From contig NZ_JBQCFP010000027.1 of the NCBI RefSeq assembly GCF_051958935.1, forward strand, positions 1 to 64,000: a stretch of 64,000 bases of DNA, read 5' to 3'. The notes beneath the pieces are model-generated. The model did not search any database, was not told where the DNA came from, and was given only the letters and a program-made list of their open reading frames with translations. A program made the translations under genes and the position numbers. Below, in pieces: positions 1 to 8,868 of the stretch (its first letter is position 1; the number at the start of each line of letters is the position of its first letter). Source of the stretch: Dokdonella_A sp051958935. GTDB taxonomy: Bacteria; Pseudomonadota; Gammaproteobacteria; Xanthomonadales; Rhodanobacteraceae.

Positions 1-974
1 CGCGCTTCGAGCAGTGCTTCGAGCTGCGCGGCACGGTGCGCGTACGTGTGCTCCGCCAGGATGTGCCGGTACGCGGCATCCCCCACCGCGCGTGCCCGCG
101 CGGGCGTGAGCGCCTCGAGCGCGTGCGCGACCGCCTCGCCATCGCGCGCGACGATGATCTCCTCGCCCGGCTCGAGGACGAGCTCGATGCCGACCCACTC
201 GTCGGTGATGATGCATGCGCGAGCGCCAGCAGCTTCGAACACGCGTGTTGGCGGCGAGAAGCCGTAGCGGGCCATGCTCTCGCGGTTCACGTTGAGCACC
301 GCACGCGGCGTGCAGTTGAAGGCGTTGTGCTCGTGCGTGTACACGTGCCCGATCGCCGACACGTTCTCGGGAATCGGCTTGTCGGCCCATCCACTCCCGC
401 CGAGCAGGAAGCGCCTGTCGGGGAGCAGCGACGCCGCGCGAAGGAAGAACTCCTCCACACGCGCCTCGCGATCAGGGAGACGGTTCCCGAGGAAGCCGAG
501 ATCGCACTCGAAGCGGGGGTCCGGCGCTACCGGGTGATGGGTGGACGGATCGAGCGCGTTGTAGATCGGCACGCATTGCCGCGCGCCGAGCGCTTCGTAC
601 GCCTCCACCACCGGCGGCCCACCGCCGTATGTGAGAACGAGATCGTAGCGCGGGATGTGGTCGAGGAACGGGTCGTCCGGGTTCGAATGCACGCGATCGA
701 GCGTCGCGGGCGCGTCGACGTCCCAGAAGGCGACGAGCGTGTCTGGGCACTGCAGCGACAGCACCTCGCGCTCGAGCAGCTCGTCGTACACGCCGACGCC
801 GCTCGCCTTGACGACGAGATCCGCGCCGCGCGCCTGCTCCAGCACGCGCAGCGCCGCGTCGTCATCGTCACCCGGGTACACGACGACGCGTGCCCAGTCG
901 GGATCGTCCATGTCGCGGTGCTGCTGCCGCCCGTACGCATCCGGCTCGTAGAACGTCACGCGGTGCCCACGCTC
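1..974 (-). CDS. CgeB-like glycosyltransferase, partial at both ends
   Basis: An open minus-strand frame of about 324 codons runs from the junction at 974 off the left edge with no stop. Near its N-terminus it reads ERGHRVTFYEPDAYGRQ; it later has LGFLGNRLPDREARVEEFF, NVNRESMARYGFSPPTRVFE and ACIITDEW. This pattern fits the CgeB/YkvP-like glycosyltransferases (GT-B fold), in which the RVFEAAG segment is part of the nucleotide-sugar site. The first 20-30 residues expected in the family, including the start codon, are missing, because the frame is fused directly to the truncated DUF969 gene. The sugar donor and acceptor cannot be told. The fold assignment is fairly sure; whether the gene is broken in the cell or only in the assembly is open. 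Confidence 0.7.
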
Positions 975-975
975 C

Positions 976-1482
976 TGCGAGGAACACGTCCTCGCCGAAG
1001 AAGCGACCGACGTTGTCGGTCGCCGCCGCGAGCGCGCGCACGCGCTCGCGTGAAGCCTCATCGAGCGCCGTTCCTTCCTGCGTCGCGGCCGCTTCGCTCA
1101 TCGGCGCGAGCAGCGGCCGCACCGTCTGCGCATGTCCGGCGAGATCGATGAGGCCGAACATCGACAGCAGCTGGCGCAGGCCGAGGTAGGACACGAGCAG
1201 GCGCGCGAGGGTGAGCGAACGGAAGCCGGCGATCCAGCCGCGCGCCCGCTCGCGCAAGCCGTGGCGCTCGAGCAGGCCGATCACCGGCAGCGTGAGCACG
1301 AACAGCAGCAGGGTACGGTTGCCGACGAACGCGGTGCCGAGCAATGCGAGCAGTTCGCCGAGTGGCTTGCCAGCGGCGACGCCGCTGACCACGCCGGCCA
1401 CCACGACGACCAGCGCCGGATTCTTGCGCAATGCGAAGCCGAGCACGACGACGGCGACGCCGAGCAGGGGCCAATGGTTCAT
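976..1482 (-). pseudogene. DUF969 family membrane protein, 3'-truncated
   Basis: The ATG at 1482 begins MNHWPLLGV and lies 13 bases after the pxpA stop. About 169 residues match the DUF969 family, small multi-helix inner-membrane proteins usually followed by a DUF979 gene and linked to 5-oxoprolinase genes; a transport role for pyroglutamate or related compounds is only suspected. Hydrophobic segments are visible at roughly residues 5-35, 40-70 and 85-115. The homology stops at GEDVFLA, where a full-length protein (about 230 aa) would continue into its last helices; instead the reading frame runs into glycosyltransferase sequence. No DUF979 partner is present. The context is the last gene of the pxp operon. 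The family assignment is good and the truncation is clear. Confidence 0.75.
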
Positions 1483-1495
1483 CAGGCACGCTCGT

Positions 1496-2302
1496 TCATC
1501 GGGCACGCGCGTTCATTGCGCGGGCTCCTGCGGCGTGCCCGGGCGCCGGGCTCGCGACTGCGATGCCGGCATCGACCAGGGCGCCGTGCAGGCGACGCGC
1601 GAACGTGCCGGCATCGGCGCGATCGCCGTGCACGCAGATCGTGTCGGCGCGCACATGCAACGGCGTGCCGCCGCGCGCGCCGATCGCTTCGCCGCGCGCA
1701 AGCGCGAGCGCCTGCGCGACCGCGGCGTCGACGTCGTGGATGACCGCGTCCGCTTCGCGGCGCGGCACGAGCGAGCCGTCGGCCGCGTAGCGGCGAGCCG
1801 CGAACGCCTCGTTCGCGACCGCGAGGCCGGCGCGTTCCCCAGCGCGCGGCAGCTCGCTGCCGGCGAGTCCGACCAGGCGCAGCGCGCCGTCGAACGCGCG
1901 CACGGCCTGTGCGATCGCGTCGGCGTGCGTGGCGGCGCGCGCCGCCATGTTGTAGACCGCGCCGTGCGGCTTGACGTGTGCGAGCCGACCGCCGGCCGCG
2001 GTCGCGAACGCGGCGAGCGCGCCGACCTGGTACAGGGTCAGCGTGTACGCCTCGTCGGCCGACACGCGCATTTCGCGTCGCCCGAAGCCGGCGAGATCGG
2101 GCAACGACACGTGTGCGCCGATCGCGACTCCCGCATCGCGCGCGAGCGCGACGGTGCGGCACATCGTCCCCGGATCACCCGCGTGGTAGCCGCAGGCGAT
2201 GTTCGCCGAACTGATGTACGGCATCACGGCGTCGTCGTCGCCCATCGTCCAGGCGCCGAACGATTCGCCGAGGTCGCAATTGAGGTCGATCGTGCGGTTC
2301 AT
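1496..2302 (-). CDS. pxpA: 5-oxoprolinase subunit PxpA (LamB/YcsF family)
   Basis: This 268-aa protein is the LamB/YcsF-family subunit of the prokaryotic ATP-dependent 5-oxoprolinase, which with PxpB and PxpC opens 5-oxo-L-proline to L-glutamate in the cytoplasm. The N-terminus carries the family hallmark DLNCDLGESFG, followed by NIACGYHAGDP and HVKPHGAVYN, all metal or substrate-site segments of the fold, and ends with an ICVHGD motif. The ATG at 2302 was chosen because the DLNCDLGE motif follows it at once. The stop codon of pxpC overlaps this start as ATGA, so translation is probably coupled. Length and motifs are normal. Confidence 0.95.
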   Translation of the reverse strand: MNRTIDLNCDLGESFGAWTMGDDDAVMPYISSANIACGYHAGDPGTMCRTVALARDAGVAIGAHVSLPDLAGFGRREMRVSADEAYTLTLYQVGALAAFATAAGGRLAHVKPHGAVYNMAARAATHADAIAQAVRAFDGALRLVGLAGSELPRAGERAGLAVANEAFAARRYAADGSLVPRREADAVIHDVDAAVAQALALARGEAIGARGGTPLHVRADTICVHGDRADAGTFARRLHGALVDAGIAVASPAPGHAAGARAMNARAR

Positions 2303-3309
2303 CGTGCGACGTGCATTCCTTCCAGCCGTGCGGCGATGCGCGCGCACAGGCGATCGAGTTCGTATTCGCGCGCAAGATAGCGCGTTTGCGCCTCGTCGAG
2401 GTCGATCGCGGTGAAGCGCACGCCGTCGCCGGGGCGGCGCTGCGCGAGGCGCGGCAAGTCGATGGCCGCAACCTGGCCGATGCGTGGATAGCCGCCCGTG
2501 GTCGGATGCTCGGCCATCAACGCGATCGGTTGCCCGCCAGGCGGCAATTGCAACGTGCCCGCGGCGACCGGTTCGCTGACGAGTTCGAGCGGCGCGCGGA
2601 GCGCAAGCCGCGGACCATCGAGGCGCAGGCCCACGCGATTCGAATCCGCCGCGACGCGGAACGGCCCGCCGAGCAGCGCCTCGCGCGACGCCGCATCGAG
2701 CTCCGCCGCATGGCTTCCCGGCACGAGGCGGATCGGCCGCGACGGATCGGCATCGAACCAGGCGCGTGGGTCGAGCGAGAACCCGCCGAGTGCGCGCAAC
2801 GGCGATGCGCGTCGATGTCCCGGCGCGGGTATTGCGAGCGCTTCGTCGAAACCGTCACTGCGGACGCCGATGCGTTCGCCGTCGCGCAGCGGCGCGCGGC
2901 CGAGGCGCGCGTTGACGTCGCTCGACGCACTGCCGAGCAGGCGCGGTGCGTCGACCCCGCCGGCCACGGCAATGCAGGCCCATGCGCCGCGCCGCGCGTG
3001 GCCGAAGTCGAGCACGGTGCCGGCTTCGATGTGCACGGGACACCACGCAGGCAGCGGCGTCGACGCGGCGTGAGCGTCGAACGGCGCGCCCGCGACGGCG
3101 ATGATCGCGGCCTCGGTGAAACGCAGCCGAGGGCCGAGCAGTCCGATCTCGAGCACCGCGGCATCGGGCGCGTTGCCGGCGAGCGCGTTGGCGAGGCGCA
3201 GTGCGATGGGATCCATCGGCCCCGACGCGCCGATGCCGAGCGCCGCATGGCCGTGGCGGCCGCGGTCTTGCACGGTGGTCAGGAGGCCCGCGCGCAGCAC
3301 TTCGATCAT
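2299..3309 (-). CDS. pxpC: 5-oxoprolinase subunit PxpC (KipA/biotin-dependent carboxylase-like)
   Basis: A 336-aa protein of the KipA/allophanate hydrolase subunit 2 family. The ATG at 3309 opens MIEVLRAGLLTTVQDRGRHG, the typical start of PxpC, followed by GASGPMDPIALRLANAL. With PxpB it forms the ATP-using half of 5-oxoprolinase, activating the 5-oxoproline ring that PxpA hydrolyses. Near the C-terminus QPIALMAEHPTTGGYPRIG is the conserved family block. Its start overlaps the pxpB stop (ATGA) and its own stop overlaps the pxpA start, which indicates coupled translation of equimolar subunits. Nothing is unusual in length or motifs. Confidence 0.95.
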   Translation of the reverse strand: MIEVLRAGLLTTVQDRGRHGHAALGIGASGPMDPIALRLANALAGNAPDAAVLEIGLLGPRLRFTEAAIIAVAGAPFDAHAASTPLPAWCPVHIEAGTVLDFGHARRGAWACIAVAGGVDAPRLLGSASSDVNARLGRAPLRDGERIGVRSDGFDEALAIPAPGHRRASPLRALGGFSLDPRAWFDADPSRPIRLVPGSHAAELDAASREALLGGPFRVAADSNRVGLRLDGPRLALRAPLELVSEPVAAGTLQLPPGGQPIALMAEHPTTGGYPRIGQVAAIDLPRLAQRRPGDGVRFTAIDLDEAQTRYLAREYELDRLCARIAARLEGMHVAR

Positions 3310-4037
3310 CGCGCCGCCTCGCGTTCGATCGCATCGGACTCCGCACGCGTGATCGGGCGCAAGCGCACGACGTCGCCGGGCGCGAGCACGCACGCAGGTT
3401 CGCGCTGCGGATCGAACAGCACGAGCGGCGTGCGCCCGATCAGCTGCCAGCCGCCCGGGAGTTCGGACGGATAGATCCCGGTCTGCGCGCCGCCGATCGC
3501 GACCGAGCCGCGCGGCACGCGCGTGCGCGGACGCGCGCGACGCGCTGCATGCAGCGACGCATCGAGGCCGAGCAGGTACGGAAACCCCGGCGCGAAGCCG
3601 AGCATCGCCACGCGGTAGTCGCCGCCGGAGTGGCGGGCGATCACTTCGTCCGCGGTGAGACCGAGCGCGGCGGCGAGCGCATCGAGGTCGGGGCCGTGCT
3701 CGCCACCGTAGCACACGGGTATGTCGACCTCACGCGATGGCTGCGCCGGCACGATCGACGTCACCGCGAGTGCGTCGCGCACTGCGTCGGCGAATCGGCG
3801 CCAAGGTGCGAGGGTGCCCTCGCGCCAGACGCCCGGCGAATAGTGCAGCGCGAGACTCGCATACGCGGGTACGACGTCGACGACGCCGGGCAGCGCCGCC
3901 GCGCGCAAGGTGGCTGCCGCCGCATGCACGCGCGCATTCGAGGCCGCATCGATGCGATCACCGAAGCGCAGCAGCAGCGCAGTATCGCCGAGCGGCTCGA
4001 CGTCGGGACAGGCCGGTTGCGCGCGACGCGGCGTCAA
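3306..4037 (-). CDS. pxpB: 5-oxoprolinase subunit PxpB (KipI family)
   Basis: A 243-aa KipI/allophanate hydrolase subunit 1 type protein and the partner of PxpC. The family signature is seen as LGFAPGFPYLLGLD near the middle, RVPRGSVAIGGAQTGIYP further on, and GGWQLIGRTPLVLFDP near the end. No ATG precedes the conserved PLGDTALLLRFG block closely; a TTG at 4037 fits best because it overlaps the stop codon of the upstream HIT gene (TTGA), matching the overlapping style of the whole operon and giving a normal length. Use of TTG is inferred. The product acts in the cytoplasm in 5-oxoproline breakdown. Confidence 0.9.
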   Translation of the reverse strand: MTPRRAQPACPDVEPLGDTALLLRFGDRIDAASNARVHAAAATLRAAALPGVVDVVPAYASLALHYSPGVWREGTLAPWRRFADAVRDALAVTSIVPAQPSREVDIPVCYGGEHGPDLDALAAALGLTADEVIARHSGGDYRVAMLGFAPGFPYLLGLDASLHAARRARPRTRVPRGSVAIGGAQTGIYPSELPGGWQLIGRTPLVLFDPQREPACVLAPGDVVRLRPITRAESDAIEREAAR

Positions 4038-4450
4038 GCGAGCAATGCACCCATCGCGCCGCGGATCGCGTCGATGCGCGCGGCGAGCATCGTCGGCTCG
4101 TAGCGCTGCGCTTGCCCTTCTCCCCATACCGGCCGCGGCCATGCCGCATCGTTCGTGTAGCGCGCGATCACGTGCACGTGCAGTTGCGGAACGACGTTGC
4201 CGAGCGCGGCGATGTTCATCTTGTCGGGACGCAGCAGCGCCTCGAACGCACGGCCGACGCCGTCGAGTTCGGCGAGCAGGCTCACGCGGTCGACCGCATC
4301 GAGGTCGAACAGTTCGCGCGCGCCGGCAATGCGTGGCACGAGGATCAGCCATGGGAAACGGGCGTCGTCCATCAGCAGCAGGCGCGACAGCGCGCCGTCG
4401 CCGATCGCGTGCGTGTCGGCGGCGAGGCGCGGATCGAGGCGGAAGCTCAT
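4034..4450 (-). CDS. HIT (histidine triad) family hydrolase
   Basis: A 138-aa HIT-fold protein. The triad region reads QLHVHVIAR, i.e. Q-x-H-x-H, so the first histidine of the canonical HxHxH is a glutamine; this variant is common in gammaproteobacterial HIT proteins annotated as dinucleoside polyphosphate hydrolase-like. The following DAAWPRPVWG is also typical. HIT enzymes cut nucleoside phosphoramidates or dinucleoside polyphosphates; the substrate here is unknown. The gene overlaps the dienelactone hydrolase stop (ATGA) upstream and the pxpB start (TTGA) downstream, so it is embedded in the 5-oxoprolinase transcript, although a link to that pathway is not established. Confidence 0.88.
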   Translation of the reverse strand: MSFRLDPRLAADTHAIGDGALSRLLLMDDARFPWLILVPRIAGARELFDLDAVDRVSLLAELDGVGRAFEALLRPDKMNIAALGNVVPQLHVHVIARYTNDAAWPRPVWGEGQAQRYEPTMLAARIDAIRGAMGALLA

Positions 4451-5121
4451 GCGGCCCCTGCGAGGTGGCGGTCGAAGAAGGCGAGCGTGCGCTCGAGCGC
4501 GAGTCCGGCGCTCGGCGCGTCGTACGCGCGCGGGTCGACCGAGCGGTCGAACGCATGCCCGGTCGGGTAGGTGTATACCTCGGCGCCGGGCCAGGCTTCA
4601 CGCTGGCGCTGCACCGCTTCGGCCGGGATCGAACCGTCGCGTTCGCCGAAATGGAACATCACCGGTGCGCGCAGCGGTTCGTCCAGATGGGCGACATTGC
4701 GCGCGCCGTAGTAGCTCACTGCGGGCATCGCCAGGCGCTGGGCCGCGAGCAGGGCGACCGTGCCGCCCCAGCAGTAGCCGACGCAGCCGATGCGGCCGGC
4801 GGAGGCGATCGCCTCCATCGCGGTCGCGACATCCTCGACCGCGAGATCGAGCCCGATCTCGCCGACGAGTTCGCGGCCGCGGCGGAATCCCTCCTCGTCG
4901 TAGCCGAGCTCGACACCCGTTTCGACGTGGTCGAAGAATGCCGGTGCGATCGCGACGTAACCGTGCGCGGCGAATCGATCCACGACGGCGCGCATGTGCG
5001 CGTTGACGCCGAAGATTTCCTGTGCGACGACGAGCCCGCCCTTCGGCGCGCCGTCGGGGCGTGCGAGATAGGCGCCGATGCACTGCATGCGCGAAGTGTT
5101 GAGCTGGATCGACTGGCCCAT
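4447..5121 (-). CDS. Dienelactone hydrolase family protein
   Basis: A 224-aa alpha/beta hydrolase of the dienelactone hydrolase family. The nucleophile elbow is GYCWGG, with cysteine in place of serine as in classical dienelactone hydrolases; the acid is in GERDGSIP and the histidine in GHAFDR. The N-terminal block GLVVAQEIFGVNAHMR is the family substrate-pocket segment. There is no signal peptide, so it is cytosolic. It is the first gene of the overlapping operon running to DUF969 and its stop overlaps the HIT start. The true ester or lactone substrate is unknown; a housekeeping carboxylesterase role is as likely as chloroaromatic breakdown. Confidence 0.92.
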   Translation of the reverse strand: MGQSIQLNTSRMQCIGAYLARPDGAPKGGLVVAQEIFGVNAHMRAVVDRFAAHGYVAIAPAFFDHVETGVELGYDEEGFRRGRELVGEIGLDLAVEDVATAMEAIASAGRIGCVGYCWGGTVALLAAQRLAMPAVSYYGARNVAHLDEPLRAPVMFHFGERDGSIPAEAVQRQREAWPGAEVYTYPTGHAFDRSVDPRAYDAPSAGLALERTLAFFDRHLAGAA

Positions 5122-5198
5122 GCGACGCTCCCGCGGTACGGAAAGCGTTACGGTATTTGCAACCGCGCCCCGCGCACAACCGGTCGGCCGTCGTGCAT

Positions 5199-7316
5199 TC
5201 AGGCCGCGTAACGGTGCACGCGGTTGCGGCCGTCGTGCTTGGCCGCGTAGAGCGCGCGGTCGGCGGCTTCGAGCAGGGCGGCGACGTCGGCGTCGCCGCC
5301 CGTATCGGACAGGAATGCGATGCCGATGCTCACCGTGGCGATCGCCCGCAGCTCCGGCATCAGCCAGGCGAGCTGGCCGGCGACATGCGCGCGCATGCGC
5401 TCGCCTGCGGCCATGACGTCGGCCGGCGCACGCGCGCGCATCGCGGCGATGAACTCCTCGCCCCCGAAGCGGCCCAGCACGTCGCCTTCTCCGAGGCAGT
5501 CGCGCATCGCGTGCGCGCCGACCGTGAGCGCGCGGTCGCCGAGGAGGTGGCCGCGCAGGTCGTTGATCTGCTTGAAGTGATCGAAGTCGACCAAAAGCAC
5601 GGCGAATTCCTCGCCCGCAGCGCGCGCCTCGCGCAACGCGCGTTCGATTCGCTCGAGCGCATCGCGGCGGTTCGACACGCCGGTGAGCCAGTCGGTCGTC
5701 GCGGCCTGGTAGAGCTCCGCGGCCTGCCGTTCGAGCTGCGTGTTCGCCTCGCCGAGGGCGGCGCGCTGGCGCTCGATCTCGACGTTGCGCAGCTCCAGCG
5801 CGCGATTGAGGCGGCGCACGCCGCGGTAGCGCCAGACCAGCGCGAGCAGGGCGAGCGCCAGGCCGGCGAGCGCGATCGCGCCGAAGCGCCGCTGCACTGC
5901 CTGCGCCTGCAGCCGGGCCGCCTGCAATTCATTGTCCTTGCCGAGCATGGCCAGGCGCTGGTCGGCGTCGGAACGCGCATGGCGCACCTCGAGTGCGGAC
6001 AGCTGCCGGCTCGCGCGGATGCCAATGAGTTCCTCCCGCGCGGCCGCGGACTTGTGCGCGTAGCGCAGCGCTTCGGCGTCGTCGTGTTCGGCGCGCGCGA
6101 GCTGTTCGCGCAGCGCATAGGCCTGCGCGAGCTGCGAGCGCAGGCGCGTCGCCTCTAGCCCGGCGACCGCTTCGTCGATGAGGCCGCGCGCGCGCAGGTA
6201 TTCGCGCTGGGCCAGCGCGATCTCGGTCTGGTGCAGCAGCGCACGCGCGACCAGCTCGCGCTGGCCCAGCGTGCGGCCGATCTCGAGCGCGCGGTCCAGG
6301 TGCCCGATCGCGGCGGCCGTCTGCTTTTCGCCGAGCAGGGCACGGCCGAGCTCGAGGTGCTCGAAGCCCTGGTGCGGCAGGTCGCCGAGCGCGGTGTCGA
6401 TGGCGAGTGCTTCGCCGGCGGCCTTGCGCGCGCCAGCATGGTCCTCGATGTCGTTGAGCAGGCTCGCGTACGCGCCGGTCGCGGACGAGTACATCGAAGG
6501 CACGCCGCTGTGGATCGCCGCTTCGATCGCGCGGTCGAAATAGGCACGCGAGGCCGCGGTGTCCTCGATCTCGCGGTAGAGCAGGGCGAGGTTGCGATAG
6601 ACATTGGACAGGCGGTCGCCCGAGCGTCCGCGTTCGGCGACCGCCTGCAGCTGGGCGTCGAGCGCCCGCGCGAAGTCGCCGCGGTCGCGCCAGATCGTGC
6701 CGAGGTCGGACAACGCGCGCATCGCCCCGATGCCGTTGCCGGTCGACTTGAACAGGTCGAGCGAGCGTTGCTGGTGCGCGACCGCGTCGTCGAGGCGCCC
6801 GCGCCGGCGTTCGAGCACGCCGAGTGCATTTTCGGCCTGCGCTTGTGCACTGACGTCGCCATGGCGACGCGCCAGCACGAGCAGGCGCCCGGCCAGTTCG
6901 CGCGAGCGCTGGTAGTCGCCGAGCGCGAGCGAGCTTTGCGCGACGAGGGTGGTGAGCAGCATGATCGCGGCGACGTCGCCGCGCTGCTCCGCCGCGGGCA
7001 ACGCGCGCGACCACAGGCGATCGGAAACGTCGGAGAGATCGAGCGCAGCGCAGATGTCGCCGGCTGCCGCGAGCAGGTGCTGGCGCGCCCACGCGCCGCC
7101 GATCGCGTCGGCGACCTGGACGGTGGTGTCGTCGGCGAGCGTGATGTCGACGGCCGCGGCGATCTGGCGGCTGCCCGTCACGAGGTTGGCGAGGGGATGT
7201 TCTTCGGCCGATGCGTTGGCCGCGCTGGTGGCACAAAGCAGGGCGAGCAGTGCGCGGGCGGGCGAGCACGCCCGCCGCCGTCGGCGGTCGGGTGGCAACG
7301 GGTTACCCGGGTGCAT
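5199..7316 (-). CDS. TPR-containing membrane diguanylate cyclase
   Basis: A 705-aa sensor enzyme that should make cyclic di-GMP from two GTP. It has an arginine-rich N-terminus followed by a signal-peptide-like hydrophobic stretch (about residues 14-38), a long periplasmic helical region with several tetratricopeptide-like repeats (about 80-430), one transmembrane helix near 475-495 (IALAGLALALLALVW), a short coiled coil, and a C-terminal GGDEF domain with the active motif RFGGEEF near residue 617. The inhibitory I-site RxxD is replaced by GEGD just upstream, so product inhibition at that site is probably lost. It stands alone between the hydrolase operon and rimO. The start at 7316 fits the signal region; the periplasmic ligand is unknown. 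Confidence 0.9.
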   Translation of the reverse strand: MHPGNPLPPDRRRRRACSPARALLALLCATSAANASAEEHPLANLVTGSRQIAAAVDITLADDTTVQVADAIGGAWARQHLLAAAGDICAALDLSDVSDRLWSRALPAAEQRGDVAAIMLLTTLVAQSSLALGDYQRSRELAGRLLVLARRHGDVSAQAQAENALGVLERRRGRLDDAVAHQQRSLDLFKSTGNGIGAMRALSDLGTIWRDRGDFARALDAQLQAVAERGRSGDRLSNVYRNLALLYREIEDTAASRAYFDRAIEAAIHSGVPSMYSSATGAYASLLNDIEDHAGARKAAGEALAIDTALGDLPHQGFEHLELGRALLGEKQTAAAIGHLDRALEIGRTLGQRELVARALLHQTEIALAQREYLRARGLIDEAVAGLEATRLRSQLAQAYALREQLARAEHDDAEALRYAHKSAAAREELIGIRASRQLSALEVRHARSDADQRLAMLGKDNELQAARLQAQAVQRRFGAIALAGLALALLALVWRYRGVRRLNRALELRNVEIERQRAALGEANTQLERQAAELYQAATTDWLTGVSNRRDALERIERALREARAAGEEFAVLLVDFDHFKQINDLRGHLLGDRALTVGAHAMRDCLGEGDVLGRFGGEEFIAAMRARAPADVMAAGERMRAHVAGQLAWLMPELRAIATVSIGIAFLSDTGGDADVAALLEAADRALYAAKHDGRNRVHRYAA

Positions 7317-7525
7317 CGTGCAGCTCTCTCCGGTCGTCCGAACCGGGCCGGCGCAGGTTCCCCCTTCGCGGCCGCGGTGCCATCTTAAGACCGCGCGCGG
7401 AAAAAGTCCGGGTGTGCCGCTGCAAATACAGCGAAACTTGTGTGTCGCGACCCGGGCGCACCGATCCGGCGCCGCATCGCGGTGCGGCTGCTAGACTATG
7501 CGGCTGCCATTCCGCCGGGTTTCCC

Positions 7526-8845
7526 ATGTCACGCCGCAATCCCAAGGTCGGCTTCGTCAGCCTCGGCTGTCCGAAGGCCCTCGTCGACTCCGAGCGCATC
7601 CTGACCCAGTTGCGCATCGAGGGCTACGACATCGTGCCGAGCTACGGCGCGGCGGACGTCGTCGTGGTCAACACGTGCGGATTCATCGACGCCGCGGTGA
7701 CCGAGTCGCTCGAGGCGATCGGCGAGGCGCTCGAGGAAAACGGCAAGGTGATCGTCACCGGCTGCCTCGGCAAGCGCGCCGAGGTGATCCGCGAGGCACA
7801 TCCGGACGTGCTGTCGATATCCGGCCCGCAGGACTATGCGAGCGTGATGAATGCGGTGCACGCGGCGCTCCCGCCCAAGCACGACCCGTTCCTCGATCTC
7901 GTGCCCCCGCAGGGTGTCAAGCTGACGCCGAAACACTACGCGTACCTCAAGATTTCCGAAGGCTGCAATCACCGCTGCACGTTCTGCATCATCCCATCGA
8001 TGCGCGGCGACCTCGTTTCGCGGCCTGTCGACGAAGTGCTCGTCGAAGCGGAAAAACTCGTCAAGGGTGGCGTCAAGGAACTCCTCGTCGTGTCGCAGGA
8101 CACGAGCGCCTACGGCGTCGACCTGCGCTACGCCGAGCGGGAATGGCGCGGCAAGGCGCACGCGACGCGCATGACCGGCTTGTGCGAGGGGCTCGCCGAA
8201 CTCGGCGCGTGGACGCGCCTGCACTACGTGTATCCCTACCCGCACGTCGACGACGTGATCCCGCTGATGGCGAACGGGCGCATCCTGCCGTACCTCGACA
8301 TCCCGTTCCAGCACGCGAGCCCGCGCATCTTGAAGCTCATGAAGCGGCCCGGCGCGGTCGACAAGGTGCTCGCGCGCGTGCAGGCGTGGCGCAAGGCGTG
8401 CCCGGATCTCACCCTGCGCAGCACGTTCATCGTCGGCTTCCCCGGCGAGACCGAGGCCGAGTTCGAGGAACTGCTCGACTTCCTGCGCGAAGCCGAGCTC
8501 GATCGCGTCGGTGCGTTCGCCTATTCGCCGGTCGACGGCGCCAGGGCGAACGAACTGCCCGATCCCGTGCCCGAATCGCTCAAGGAGGAACGCCTCGAGC
8601 GCTTCATGGAAGTGCAGGCGGAGATCTCCGCCGCGCGCCTCGCACGCAAGGTCGGTACGCGCCAGCAGGTGATCGTCGATGAAGTCGACGAGGACGGCGC
8701 GATCGCGCGCTCGAAGGCCGACGCGCCCGAGATCGACGGCATCGTGCGCATCGACGACGGCCATGCGCTGAAGCCGGGCCAGATCGTCGAAGTCGGCATC
8801 ATCCATACCGACGAGCACGACCTGATCGGCCGCCTCGCGGCCTGA
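7526..8845 (+). CDS. rimO: Ribosomal protein S12 methylthiotransferase RimO
   Basis: A 439-aa radical SAM methylthiotransferase that modifies the conserved aspartate of ribosomal protein S12. The order is normal: the N-terminal UPF0004 domain with VGFVSLGCPKALVDSE and VNTCGFIDAA, whose cysteines bind the auxiliary iron-sulfur cluster; the radical SAM motif CxxxCxxC at about residues 147-154 (CNHRCTFC); and a C-terminal TRAM domain ending in EHDLIGRLAA. The ATG at 7526 is chosen because the family motif follows within ten residues; the open frame continues upstream without homology. It is monocistronic or weakly linked to the DUF3025 gene that follows. Confidence 0.97.
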   Translation: MSRRNPKVGFVSLGCPKALVDSERILTQLRIEGYDIVPSYGAADVVVVNTCGFIDAAVTESLEAIGEALEENGKVIVTGCLGKRAEVIREAHPDVLSISGPQDYASVMNAVHAALPPKHDPFLDLVPPQGVKLTPKHYAYLKISEGCNHRCTFCIIPSMRGDLVSRPVDEVLVEAEKLVKGGVKELLVVSQDTSAYGVDLRYAEREWRGKAHATRMTGLCEGLAELGAWTRLHYVYPYPHVDDVIPLMANGRILPYLDIPFQHASPRILKLMKRPGAVDKVLARVQAWRKACPDLTLRSTFIVGFPGETEAEFEELLDFLREAELDRVGAFAYSPVDGARANELPDPVPESLKEERLERFMEVQAEISAARLARKVGTRQQVIVDEVDEDGAIARSKADAPEIDGIVRIDDGHALKPGQIVEVGIIHTDEHDLIGRLAA

Positions 8846-8868
8846 TCGCATCCGGGCGTGCCGCAGGC

